NCBI GenBank assembly: GCA_051294375.1 | Contig: JBJCIZ010000028.1 | Location: forward strand, 1,901,053 to 1,965,052 | DNA from: Paraspadella gotoi | Taxonomy: Eukaryota; Chaetognatha | Length of the DNA: 64,000 nucleotides | Reading direction: 5' to 3' | Part shown: in pieces, positions 34,401 to 44,949 of the stretch | How positions within the stretch are numbered: position 1 is the first letter of the stretch | How the letters are laid out: every line of letters begins with the position of its first letter | Program-made: the position numbers and the translations under genes | Notes under the pieces: generated by a model | The model's input: the letters and a program-made list of their open reading frames with translations, nothing else | What the model was told of the DNA's origin: nothing | Database searches by the model: none

Positions 34401-37400
34401 TGCGTTGGCACGCACTCCACTATAAGCACATCAATTGTTTTTACACTCCTTATTCTCAACTCGAGACTTTTTTTCGAAGCTCGCGTAGGTACTTTTTGTT
34501 GATTCGTTCAGTCCGCCCGCCTCATAATTGTCGGGGCACGGGAATGGGATGCATGCTGGTAACCTGTTTACTCTGAATCTCTATGAGGGTTGGTCGGCTC
34601 CCTACCCTAGTACCATGAACATGTAGGACGAGAATTGACAGTTGTTAATCATTATATATTATGCAAAAAAAATGATGTCCCGATTCCGTGGCGTTGGCAC
34701 CGTCTGTCTGTACTCCGGTGCATCATATTGGATATCGGATTCCTAATGTGAAGGGGGCCGGCGGCATGGCAGGCAGGCGGGGCCTCCCGTCTTGGTCCGT
34801 CCCGTTGGACCCCCGAAAGGCGCTGGCGACGACCGGTGGCCCTTGCAGCGATGCCTGGCCCGGCCCCCGGCCCCTTCGCCTCTGCCGATGTCCCTTCTAG
34901 GGACCCAGTAAGCGTGCCAAGCGCAACTTGGAGACCGTTAGACAAAAGCAGAACACCAACTTACTCGTGAGGCTGGATGGATCGACTCTTTTAAATGCAC
35001 TATGTCGTTAGTGTGTCGCCGATATCGCGCGTGACCTGTGTCGAGTGTCGAGCTGGATATCTTCAAGTCGGTCATGCGCATGGCGAACGCGGTCCCGCGG
35101 GCCACTCTGGCCCGAGTGGAAAAGCTGAGTTTAATGGAATAAAACAAAAAGTACTGATGTCATCGTATTCCTGAACTACCTCATTGCTCATTGGGAGAAG
35201 AAGTGGAGCCTTCGGCTACTATTGCAGTCACCATGGAAAGTACCAGTTTGTGATGTCGCGCGCGCCTTTAGCCTCGAAAAGTGGTGTGTGATCTGGAACA
35301 GGAAATCAGTTGTCGATGAATAGTTTGAGGTGGAATGAGGTTTAAAATAAAAAACAAAAAACCTGTGTTTACTAAATTGATTTATGCTGTCTTTTTCCTT
35401 TTATTTAACTGGTATCCGTTGCAGGATGTATTATATAAATCAAATAATTAATCAGTTCCCTAATTATATCCGCGCAATTAGTAAACCTGACAATTGACCA
35501 TGGCAATAATCTCAGATAGGTTAATTAGCTTCAACACCTCCAAATTCGGGAACCCGGTACAAGATGCACTTGGAGACGAACCGGGGCAGCCTTTGCCTCC
35601 GTACCTCATCTTAGCAAAAAGCTCCAATATAATCTCCGCTCCGCCAGTGCCTCGAGGTGTGCGCATTCGGAATTAAACGGCTCTTTTCCGGGTCAGTGTG
35701 GGTAGGAAGTGTCGCCGATACGGGGCCCAACGCTGTGTGAGTCTTACAAACTGGGGATGTCTACTCGTAGTGGAAGGACATCCGTGTGAGTGCGCATGAT
35801 ATGGGGCATAGTTTAATGGAAAAAACTAGGTAAGTCGAAATTAACTAAAAAAGTCTTTTACGATTTTAACTAATTAACATACGCATCATTAATCATAATT
35901 GGAAGCTTGGATCAGATCCTTGAAGTGATAATTTTGTGTGTGGGTAGGAAAAGTGGGGCGATGACTCGATAGCCTCCGACGTATAAAGTCTTCACAGTGG
36001 CAACGTACGCAGGGGAAACATGACGTTTAAAATGGAAAAAAAAAAAATATGAGTCACACATTTACTTCGAGAATCTTGTTTTTATTTATTTTCTAACCCA
36101 TGATAGATTGGAGATGAAACTTGTGAGCCGGGTAGGAAAGTGAGTGAAGAAGCTAGATATAACATGCTTTCGGGACGGAAATGCAAGTTGAAAACAATAT
36201 GGGCAATGTTGGGCCAAAAAATGTGCGAGAGTCTTAAAAAGATCTTAAAGAGCATCGAGGATCGTCGCTATAGCATAAAAAGAGAGAGAGAGAGAGAGAG
36301 AGACAAGAGAGGGAGTGAGAGAGAGAAGAGAGATGTAGAGAGAAGGAGAGAGAGAGAGTGTCAGGCGGGCAGAGAGAAGAGAGAGAAGGAGAACCATAAA
36401 AACTGAGAAAGAATCTTAATAACGACCTCAAGAGCGAGCTAGAGCCCACTTCATAGAAATTAATGGAACAAAAAAAACCGGGAAAATAAAGGAGCCTCCG
36501 CATCATCGATACTGACGGAATTGTTGATGTACTAGTAATTGATTGAAGGTAATACTATTGATTGTGTATCAGTAATTTATTGGAATCCGTAATAGGAATT
36601 GATTTATTGTATTCGATGATAAATCCAATTATTGAATGCGTTGATAGTCATTGCACGTGCTGTGATGAACACGTCCATTCAGTGATGCGATGATTGGTTC
36701 ATTCATGTGATGCGATGATGATGGTCATATACATTGATCGATGAATAGTCATATAAATACAAACAAATGCGCTGTTGGTTGAAGGAAGGTGAGAGAGCGA
36801 GAGAAGAGATAGCAGAGAGAGGAGAGGAGAGATGAGAGAGAGAGAGAGGAGAAAGTAGGAAGAGAGAGAGCAGAGAATAGAGAGAGAAGAAGAGAGGAGG
36901 AAAGAAAGAGAATAAACATCCACAGAAAGTCTCGGATTGAAAATATGGGATTTGTATTGAAGAAAAAGCGGTGGAATAAATGGCAATGAATAAAAAGTTT
37001 TTAGAAGGAAAAAAATAATCAGAGAATTATTTTCCAAAAACAAAACGATCAACGCAAAAAGTCGGACAGATAGGACACAGTAACACACACAGAGAGACAG
37101 AGAGAAACAAGAGAGAGAGAGAGAAAAAGAGAGAGAGAGAGAGACAGGGCGCCTGGCAGAGAAAAAAGAGAAGAAGAAAGAGCGATATATAATAATTAAA
37201 GAGAGATGAGAGAGAGTGGAAGCTCCTAACAGCCGCCTTTCTACTCGTTATAAGATCGAGCAGTACTTTATGGCGCCCGCAATACGTAGCTGTGAGCTAG
37301 TTTTCTCTACACCAAGGACCCTTTCCGGGTCTCGCGTGCGCCCTGTTCGCTGGGCAACTCGTTTTTTACATAGTGACCCACATTATATCTAAAAAATTTT

Positions 37401-40400
37401 TTGTAAAATAAAAAGAGAGAGGAGAGAGAGAGAGAGAAGAGAGAGAGAGGAAAGAATGTCCTGGACAGAGCTGCAGAGCCGTGAACTCGTTTTTAGAAGA
37501 AGCAGTGACGGAGAAAAAGAGAGAAAGAAGAGAGCGGACATATAGAGTTAAAACGTTTTTGTTTGTAAATCAAAAGACATCAAACAATACCAATTATTTG
37601 ATATGAAACATGAGAATTTTAAAGATCCTTGATGAGTTAGAAGCCATATATGAATAATTCAACTCCCTAATGATATCAGCACTTTCAGAGCCATGATTGC
37701 AAAAAAAGGCGAGTACAGGGAGAGGCTCTAAAACCGAAAAAAAATCTAGACAGGACGGGCTTTGCCCGCTGGCTCGATAATGAGGATATTTGTTTGTCTT
37801 TCGATAAAATGTAAACAAAAACATTGTTATGTAACTGTCTGACTCATTTTAAGAGACATCGATGAATGGAGACAAGAAGCGTGAATATAGAAATTATAAT
37901 TAATCTATCTAATTAATAATTAAATTAATCTATTAATTAATTATATATATCTATAAATTAATTAAATTTAATCATTAAATTAATTAATTATCGTAGGTCA
38001 AGAATTACCGACAAACTTGTTTGCTCAACTTGTTAAAAAAAAATCGACAAGGTAATGTATGCCATCTCTCCCTCTCCCCCTCTCGCCTCCCTCCCCCTAC
38101 TCTGCCCTCGCCTCTATCCCTCTCCCTCTGCCCCTCCCTCTCGCTCTCTCTCCCTCCTCCCTCGCCTCTCTCCCTACTCCCTCTCCCTCTCCACCCTCTT
38201 CTCTTCTTGTCCTCCTCTTCCTCTCCCCTCCGCCTTCCTCCCTCCTCCCTCTTCCTCCTCCCCTCTCCTCCCTGCCCTCCTCTCCCTCCCTCCCTCTCTT
38301 CCTCCTTCCCTCTCTCCCTCCCTCGTCTCCCTCCTTCCCTCTCCGCTCCCCTCGCCCTCTCTCCTCCCTCGCTCTCTCACCCCTCTCCTTCCTACCTCTC
38401 CCTGCCCATCCGCCTCCTCTCTCCCTCCCTCCGCTCCTCCCTCTTCCTCTCCCTCCCTCCTTCCCTCCTCCTCGCCCCGTCTCGTCTCGCTCTTCCTGCT
38501 CCACCCCTCACTGCCCTTCCTCCTCTCCCTCACGCTCTCCCCCTCTCTCTCCTCTCTTTCCTTCCCCTCCTCTCCCTCCTTCCTCCTCTCACCTTCTATT
38601 CACCACCTGACACTCCCAAGCAGAATCTCCTCCCGCGGATGCAATCACGTGAGCTCTGTCTTCTCCAACAACTCGCGTTACCACGATCCAACATCCGGGA
38701 CGCAACTCCCTCGGGCGCGCAATCCTTANNNNNNNNNNNNNNNNNNNNNNNNNTTTTTTAAAAACCTCCTCCCCATTCCAATAGGAAGACGCCTTCAACG
38801 CCAAGCTACGCCTCCCGCTCCCGCCCGGCGTTCGCTTCGTCAACTACCGGCTCAAACTCGGAGTGGCCACTTGTTCTCTCCTCTGCGAAGAAGCTTCTCC
38901 GCTTTCGCCGACAGAGGGCGAACGGGCTGGAGGAGAAGAAGATGAAGAAACAGAAGGACATCGCTGCGAAGATTTGATCGAATGTGACGTTGGAAATCCT
39001 TTGAAGAAATCGGAAAAGATTAATTTGGAATTGAGGCTGGACGCGTCGGAAATGGGGAACGGAACGAGCAAGGGTAAGGTAATTGGGGTAAGGTTAAGCA
39101 AAACAATATTCTGGTGGTTTTTCTCTCTCGATCCAGTTATAAAAATGTTAAATGAGAAAAAAACTTTATTGTATGAAAAAGCAAAATTTTTACTCTTCTT
39201 TGTATGTTACTATGTATTTCTTTAATCTTATCTTTGAGAGCCGAATTGTCTGTGAGAGTCGATAGGTGATTCGGGTTGAGGCTGTGAACTGTGAGGGGCC
39301 GAAGAAGACTGAGGGAAGAGGGAGGGAGGGTGGAAGGGAGGGAGAAGAGGGAGAAGGAGAAGGGAGGGGGAGAGAAGGAAGGAAGAGGGAGAGATGGAGG
39401 GAGGGAGGAAAAGGGAGAAAGAATGACAAGATAAGATTAAGAAATACATAGTAACATACAAAAGAAGAGTAAAAATTTTGGCTTTTTCATACAATAAAGT
39501 TTGTTTCTCATTTAACCATTTTTTTAACTTGGATCGGAGAGAGACCACCAGAATATTGTTTTGCTTAACCTTGACCTATCCAATTACCTTACCCTTGCTC
39601 GTTCCGTTCCTCTTTCGACGCGTCCAGTCCTCAATTCCAAATTAATCTTTTTCCGAGATTTCTTCAAAGGATTTCCAACGTCACATTGCGAATCAATCTC
39701 GCAGCGATGTCCTTCTGTTTCTTCATCTTCTTGCTCCTTCAGCCGCGTTCGCACCTCTGTCGCGAAAAGCGGGAGAAGCTTCTTCGCAGAGGAGAGAACA
39801 AGTGGGCCACTCCGAGTTTGAGCCGGTAGTTGACGAAGCGAACGCCGGGCGGAGCGGAGCGTAGCTTGGCGTGAAGGGGCGTNNNNNNNNNNNNNNNNNN
39901 NNNNNNNCTTCGGCTCGACTTCGTCCCCGCGGCGACCATCTTCCTGGACGGCGTCTCCACGCCGGATCAGCTGCATTTCCGCGGCGGCGGCGGCGGCTGA
40001 GCGGGGGCGGCGGCGGCGGCGACAACGCCTCTTGCGGAAACGAGACGAATCTCGGCGTCAGTCACGCCTACTTCTTTCAGACACGCGGGGCCTTCAAAAG
40101 GTTCTTTTTCTTTAAGGAGAGGAAAGATGGAAATTGAATGGAATGAATGAATGGAATTAATGAATGAATGAATGAATGAATGAATGAATGAATGAATGAT
40201 GAGCGGGGTGAATGGAATGAATGAATGAATGAATGGATTGAATGAATGAATGAATAGAGTGAATGAATGGATTGAATGTATGAATGAATGAATGAGGGAA
40301 GATGGAGTGGAATTGAACTGAATGAATGAATTAATGAATGAATCAATCAATCAATAACGACCAAAGAACGAACAAATGAACAAACAAAAACAATTGAACG

Positions 40401-40735
40401 AACCAGCAAACAAATGAACGCACTAATGAATTAATGGAAGAACATTACCCCAAATATTAATTATTTATTATTTATAATAAAATATTTATCATTTATTTAT
40501 ATTTATTATTTATTTATTATTTATTTATTATTTAAATATTTATTATTCCTTAATAAAAGATATCTCGCGCTCGGTTGTCCATCGATTGGCCGTCGCACGT
40601 CCGTCAATTCGTAGACGAAAAAGTTTATCTCCACGAGCTGCTTCCTTTGAAGATGGCGCCTCGGGTTGACGGCGTCAGAGGGCGTTGTTGGATCGTGGGG
40701 GAGGAGCGTCAAGGTGGGCGGTGTGAGAGAGAAGG

Positions 40736-40773
<38 letters not shown>

Positions 40774-41962
40774 CTAATAGGAGACGACAAGGCAAATTTT
40801 TCAAAAAAATTTTTATATTTATAACACAATTATACTTAAAAATTATAAATAATGGTTGATGTTTGTATATTAATCTTTTTTTTAATTTAAAGATGCTAAT
40901 GTAACAGAGTAACTCAACTTAAGTTGCTCCCTTCTTAGTTCATAACCATAATATATGACTTTTCTTCTTCCAAATTCAAAAAAAAAAAAAATTTATAAAA
41001 TTTATTCTTTCTCTGATTTATCTTATCTTTCTCCTTTTATCCTTATTTCAATTCTTTCTACCTCGTTTTTTGATTCATTCTCTCCTCATTTTTTGATTCA
41101 TAATCTCCTCATTTTTTGATTCATTCTCTCCCCATTTTTTGATTCATTCTCTCCCCATTTTTTGATTCATTCTCTCTCTCTCTCTCTTTCATATTCTCTC
41201 AGGAGCCAAGAAAAAATCTCTGCGCGAAGAAGAGAGACAATCAACTCCCTCGTATTTTAGGTAAAAAAAAAAATCAAACTGAAGTCATTGAAAAACAAGA
41301 AAGGATAATTCCAATGAGTCGCGCCGTTTTTTCCATAAAAAACATTCGGCTATGATCACGTGATGCTACAAGTATGAAACAAATGCACAAGAAGCATTTT
41401 CTAATGTCTTATTTGTTTGCCAAGCATCAGCTAAGATGACTAAGTATCAAATGAATTATATCATATTATATTTTTGATCGTGGGACAGCTTTTTTAAAAA
41501 AATCACATAACTGCATAAGTATGATATATATGCACATTAATGTATGCTTATTTTACCTTACCTTTTTACTAAATATGAACTTAATTAGTAAAGTTTTACC
41601 CGAGTTATAAGACTTTAAAAAAGTAGTGAAACAGATCGGGAAACAAACAGACACACCGATCAACCGACCGACCAAAAAGTGACTTGTTGAGTTGCAACTA
41701 AAAAGTGTAGCAACCCATTGACTCTCTCCCTCTCTTTCTTCTGTCTCTCTCTCTATTCCAAGCTGCACTTTCCCCAGTTCCTACCCTCTCTCCCCCTCCT
41801 CCTCCTCCTCCTCCTCCTCCTCCATTGAGGTCGTCTGTCTCAAGATCCGCTGCTCGATCCGGGACCCGGATGTAATTCCCGGCAACGTCGTCGTCTCTTC
41901 CTCGCTCGTGACCGAAACCGTGGAGAAGTTTTGGCCGGATCTGAATAATCTCACTTTGGTGA

Positions 41963-42001
<39 letters not shown>

Positions 42002-43155
42002 TTATTTTATTTTATTCATTTATTTGGTTGATTGATTGATTGATTGAATGATTGATTTAATTTTATTTTTTATTTGATTGATTGATTGATTTTATTTTAT
42101 TTATTGATTTGATTGCTTGATTGATTTAATTTAAATGGTTTTATTTGATTTGATTTGATTTGATTTAATTTATTTGGTTGATTGTTGATTGATGGATTGA
42201 TTGATTTGATATGATTTGATTGATTGATTGGATTTGATTTATTTGCTTGATTGGTTTATTGATGGATTGATTTGATTTGTTTTGATTTAATTTGATTTTA
42301 TTTATTTGCTTGATTGGTTGATTGATGGATTGATTTGATTTGTTTTGATTTGTTTTGATTTAATTTGATTTTATTTATTTGCTTGATTGGTTGATTGATG
42401 GATTGAGTGATTTGATTTGATTTATTTTGGTTTCATTTAAATTGACTCAAAGGATCGATTCGGTTTGACTTAATTCGCCAAAAATCATTCCAAACCAATT
42501 GTTCTTACGATTTAGGTCTCTCGCGCAACCTTTGTCGCCACATCCCTTCCTTACGACGTCGAACCAACGAAGGAAATTCGAGGATTCGCTCCTGCTGAAA
42601 CATTTGGCCGTTCCATGCCGACAGAGGCGGGCGAGAGGGTGAGAGAGAGAGGGGAGGAGAGAGAGAGAGGAGGGGGAGAGAGAGAGGGAGGGAGAGAAGA
42701 GAGGAAGGGAGAGAGAGATAGAAAGAGAAAGAGGCGGATGGGCAGGGAAGTAGAAAAAAAAGAGAGAGAGAGAGAGGAGAGAGAGAAGAGGAGAGAGAGA
42801 GAGAGAGAGAGAGATGAGATAGTATGCTGGGGGAGAAGAACGGTAAGAAATTCAAACCAAATCAATCAATAAATAATTCCGTCTCTCGCCCTTCCCTCCT
42901 CTCTCTCTCCTCTCTCTCTCTACCCCCTCTCCTCTCTCTCTCTCTCTCACTCCCCCTCCACAGCCTCCCGTCCCCTGGTGGATCTACCTCGTCGCCATTC
43001 TCCTCGGCCTCCTCCTCCTCCTCCTCCTCATCCTCCTCCTCCGCTGCTTCGGTTTCTTCAGGAGGAGGAAGAGGAAGAGGGAAGAGGATGAGGAGGAGGA
43101 GGAAGAGGATGACGGAGGACGAATGACGATGAGGGCGAAGAAGTCGAATGAATGA
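28421..43155 (+). CDS. Integrin alpha subunit (multi-exon, middle misassembled)
   Basis: Cell-surface adhesion receptor subunit pairing with integrin beta. Exons: ~28421-28625 (ends VNGDG, joining in phase to LTDLLVSSP), 29570-29740, 30414-30568 (FG-GAP, DLNDDGVADLVVGAPGEG), 31157-31345 (AIYIFHG, DVDGNGYPDVTVG), 31508-31661 (VVTQLWTRPVASVTATI), 31867-32032, 32752-32929 (DKLSPIIIEASWSL, ends VAKD), 38785-39073 (DAFNAKLRLPLPPG, IECDVGNPLKK), ~39908-40100 (GVSTPDQL, NETNLGVSHAYFF), 40560-40713 (LSIDWPSHVRQF), 41830-41958 (VVCLKIRCSI), 42516-42638, 42964-43155 (membrane helix, then CFGFFRRRKRKR, the GFFKR motif, acidic tail). Domain order (propeller, thigh, calf, TM, tail) and most splice phases fit. 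No inserted I domain seen. Signal peptide, first blades and some calf exons are missing. A one-base shift lies near 39985; 32.9-38.8 and 39.1-39.9 kb are scrambled. Confidence 0.9.
28850..29568 (+). repeat. 720-bp pyrimidine tract in integrin intron
   Basis: Almost pure C/T on the + strand ending in a normal acceptor (CCCTCTCAG, 29561-29569). Open frames here are low-complexity Ser/Leu/Pro and not genes. Confidence 0.85.
30150..30403. repeat. (AAT)n microsatellite in integrin intron
   Basis: About 250 bases of AAT/AATAAC triplets directly before the acceptor at 30413. Resulting poly-Ile/poly-Leu frames are artefacts. Confidence 0.95.
30600..31110. repeat. ATTC/ATTG tetranucleotide array in integrin intron
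   Basis: Degenerate tetranucleotide repeats ((CATT)n, (GATT)n) fill this intron. Confidence 0.85.
32033..32751. repeat. Purine tract, 25-N gap and pyrimidine tract in integrin intron
   Basis: GA-rich from 32040 to about 32570 with a gap at 32252-32276, then CT-rich to the acceptor at 32751. The two arms are roughly mirror-complementary. Confidence 0.8.
32930..38040. other. Noisy, probably misassembled insert inside the integrin gene
   Basis: Immediately after the exon ending VAKD the expected Cys-containing continuation is replaced by GATTAG... filler. The stretch holds a degenerate reverse-strand integrin exon copy (33293-33508), a noisy tandem array rich in TAACCCT and TTAGAAAAACC (about 33510-34090), GC-rich unplaced sequence (34100-35150), degenerate repeats sharing TTTAATGGAAAAAAC and GGGTAGGAA (about 35120-36130), and GA-rich runs (36280-36400, 36780-36920, 37090-37220, 37405-37450). 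I find no convincing gene. High indel noise suggests gap filling with raw long reads. Confidence 0.6.
33293..33508 (-). pseudogene. Third, degraded copy of the integrin thigh/calf exon
   Basis: The reverse complement matches the integrin exon 38785-39073 (from the EEASPLS region to its end) with many small indels. Same orientation as the copy at 39597-39880. More likely an uncorrected-read artefact than a true pseudoexon. Confidence 0.7.
38050..38588. repeat. 540-bp pyrimidine tract
   Basis: Near-pure C/T on the + strand. If the adjoining exon at 38590-38728 is inverted, this is the purine-rich intron that follows it. Confidence 0.85.
38590..38728 (-). CDS. Integrin alpha exon lying in inverted orientation
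   Basis: On the minus strand it starts AAGGATTGCGCGC, overlapping the AAGGATT at the broken end of the + exon (32929), and with one frame shift reads as the expected continuation: KDC, then CVPDV, RELLEKTELT, ILLGS, then ECQVVNR before donor-like GTGAGAG. In integrins this region (DCG..N.CxPDL ... VxNxGE) directly precedes the DAFNAKL-type exon, here at 38785 on the + strand. An exon on the wrong strand between two correctly ordered neighbours argues for a fold-back assembly error. It abuts a 25-N gap. Confidence 0.6.
39597..39880 (-). pseudogene. Inverted copy of the integrin exon 38785-39073
   Basis: With its flank it forms the left-facing arm of a large inverted repeat: about 38790-39235 against about 39430-39880, spacer about 39236-39425. 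Intron sequence downstream of the exon (AAACAATATTCTGGTGG, ATGTTACTATGTATTTC) is mirrored in both arms. Small indels separate the arms. Confidence 0.8.
40137..40350. repeat. (AATG)n array in integrin intron
   Basis: Tetranucleotide AATG repeat with interruptions. Confidence 0.9.
40445..40558. repeat. (TTTA)n tract before integrin exon
   Basis: TTATTTATT low complexity leading into the acceptor TAATAAAAG at 40559. Confidence 0.7.
40720..41829 (+). other. Integrin intron with 24-bp minisatellite
   Basis: Contains GA run (40735-40770), AT-rich DNA, a minisatellite of TTTTTTGATTCATTCTCTCC units (41060-41180, about five copies), an inverted hairpin-family repeat (41645-41712) and a CT tract with (CTC)n before the acceptor at 41829. 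Confidence 0.65.
41645..41712 (-). repeat. Hairpin-family repeat copy
   Basis: Minus strand reads TTTTTAGTTGCAACTC, then CAAGTCACTTTTTGGTCGG and TCGGTTGATCGG, matching copies at 54.05 and 58.16 kb though the hairpin loop is shorter. Confidence 0.6.
41959..42470. repeat. (TGAT)n/(TTTGAT)n array in integrin intron
   Basis: About 500 bases of TGATTGAT with TTTTATTTGATTT variants, filling the intron between the exons at 41958 and 42516. Confidence 0.9.
42639..42963 (+). repeat. GA then CT tracts in last integrin intron
   Basis: A purine run to about 42820 and a pyrimidine run to the acceptor CTCCACAG (42963), potentially mutually complementary. Confidence 0.75.
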
Positions 43156-43262
43156 ATGGAGTGAATGAAATAATAGAATGAATAAATGAAAGAATGATTG
43201 AATGTAATGAAAGAATGAATGAATGAATGGAATGAATGAATGGAATGAATGAGTGAATGTGT
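43156..43262. repeat. (AATG)n after integrin stop
   Basis: Tetranucleotide repeat beginning inside the last codons of the integrin and extending into the 3' UTR. Confidence 0.85.
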
Positions 43263-43264
43263 AA

Positions 43265-43555
43265 TGAGACATTGCATAAGTTCACCCCGCCTATAAACAT
43301 GTAACCTTCAGTCATAACAAGGTGGCTCATTGAGTAATACCATCATCTCATGACCATTGGGTACCGAGATCGATCCCCAATGATACCTACCCTTCAGGAA
43401 GCGTGAGGACGGCTGTAAACCGCCTTGGGGGACTTTGGGGGCTTTGGGGGGCTTGGGAAAACCCCCAAGTCCGGGACCCGTTCCATTTCTGTGAGAGGGG
43501 CTTATAGAAGTTACCGATAATGAGTCTTACGCCAGCTAAGCGCCTTATCCACACT
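43265..43555 (+). repeat. SINE-like element
   Basis: Homologous to 15895-16185: CATTGCATAAGTTCACCCCG start, TGGCTCATTGAGTAA A-box-like, GCGTGAGGACGGCTG and GGGACCCGTTCCAT body, AAGCGCCTTATCCACAC end. The B-box is altered (GAGATCGATCC). Confidence 0.7.
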
Positions 43556-44949
43556 CAGAACCGGAAAGTGGCAGCCAAGAGCATGAATGATTGGCGGTGA
43601 TTGTTTGCGGTGGCGCTGCTACGCGGGCGATGCTGATGACGCTACGCGGGCGACACGACGCGGCGTCATCTTTTGTCGGCCATGGCGTGTTAAATTATGT
43701 CACATCTTTTGTTCACTTCCGCAATCTCATTTTATCGCGACCGCGTCGTATTTGGTCAGCGACATTCTCCTACATTCTCCTACATTCTCCTACATTCTCC
43801 TACATTCGCTACGCCCACTTTAGAGACGATCGTTACGCCATCTTTGTATCCTGGCGGCGTCAAAGAGATTCAGATGTTAACGCCCTCTGTCCTATAGTTT
43901 TTTTTTGTTGTGAAAAACAAATGAGCGAATTGCGATGGGAGAATTTTATTTTGAAAACCAACAAAAGACACGAGACGTTTATAAAAAGAGTTTTGATTTA
44001 TACATGTAATTTTCTTTTTAATTAAAATAAAAGTAGATTCGTTGTTAGTGAACAAAACAAATTCTTCGTCTAATGCTGCCATCAAACGCAACGAAAATGA
44101 TTAAAAATTAATATAAAACAAAATTATTAAGTAATTTTTTTCTATTTTGTTTTCATTAGTTCTTTTGCCGTTGGGGCATAGATAAAATGTTTTGTTGATG
44201 TCCATCTAAACTTTTATTTATACCTTAAAGTAAGATTTCATAATTTTTGCTCGGTTTTTGTAACCCTGATGACCTCGATATATATGTGAAATTCCATTTG
44301 GTTGAAGGCCTTTTATTACCCTTTATGTATTTAATATATTTTAGAGTATATGTGCCTTGCATTCGAGAATTAAGTAATGATTTGATTCACTAGCTAGTAT
44401 TGTATGATGATTTATTTATTTTTGTTATTTTTTTAATTCAATGAATCTATCCTCTTTTGTCGACATTGTTTGAACTTATTACAATTTTTGTTCCATTTCA
44501 TTGAGTCATTGTTTTTTAGAACGTAATCTGTTATGTTTAGCAGAATAAATAAAAAGACTTTAATTTTATCAATGTTTAATTCCAAATCTTTTAATTAAAA
44601 AAATTAATTACAATGAGTTTAGAAGAAAAATTAAAGCCATTCATACAAACCAATGTTTTATAAGATATTTTTTGCTGTGTGAATAGGAACATGCAGCATT
44701 AAGCCCAACACCTGAGAGACAGAAAAAAAGAATTAAAACAAGTAGGAAATGTTTTGAAAAATGTATTTTGTTGAAAGAAAAAAGACAAAATGAATTATTA
44801 GCTAATTAACGTCAAATAATAAATTTACTACATGAAAGCATTTGAAAAATACAAGGCAAAATGTTTAATTCAATATACATAGAAAATCTTTACCCTATTA
44901 ACTGTACCCAATTTTGTTTTCTTCAAAGTTCATTTCATAAGAAAAAAAA
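43556..44949. other. Intergenic, no confident gene; short 10-bp repeat
   Basis: A GC-rich stretch (43590-43890) is enriched in GACG and GGCGTCA words and holds about four tandem ATTCTCCTAC units (43765-43806). A 144-codon + frame crosses it but is repeat-driven. The remainder is AT-rich and should contain the 3' ends of the converging integrin and phosphatase genes. Confidence 0.45.

Noticed and set aside
37990-38945. Frames of 180-296 codons, Pro/Ser/Leu-rich
   Set aside because: Pyrimidine-tract translation running across a gap; only 38785-39073 (integrin exon) is real.
43591-44025. 144-codon + frame
   Set aside because: Crosses a 10-bp tandem repeat, shows no domain and lies in the spacer between converging genes.
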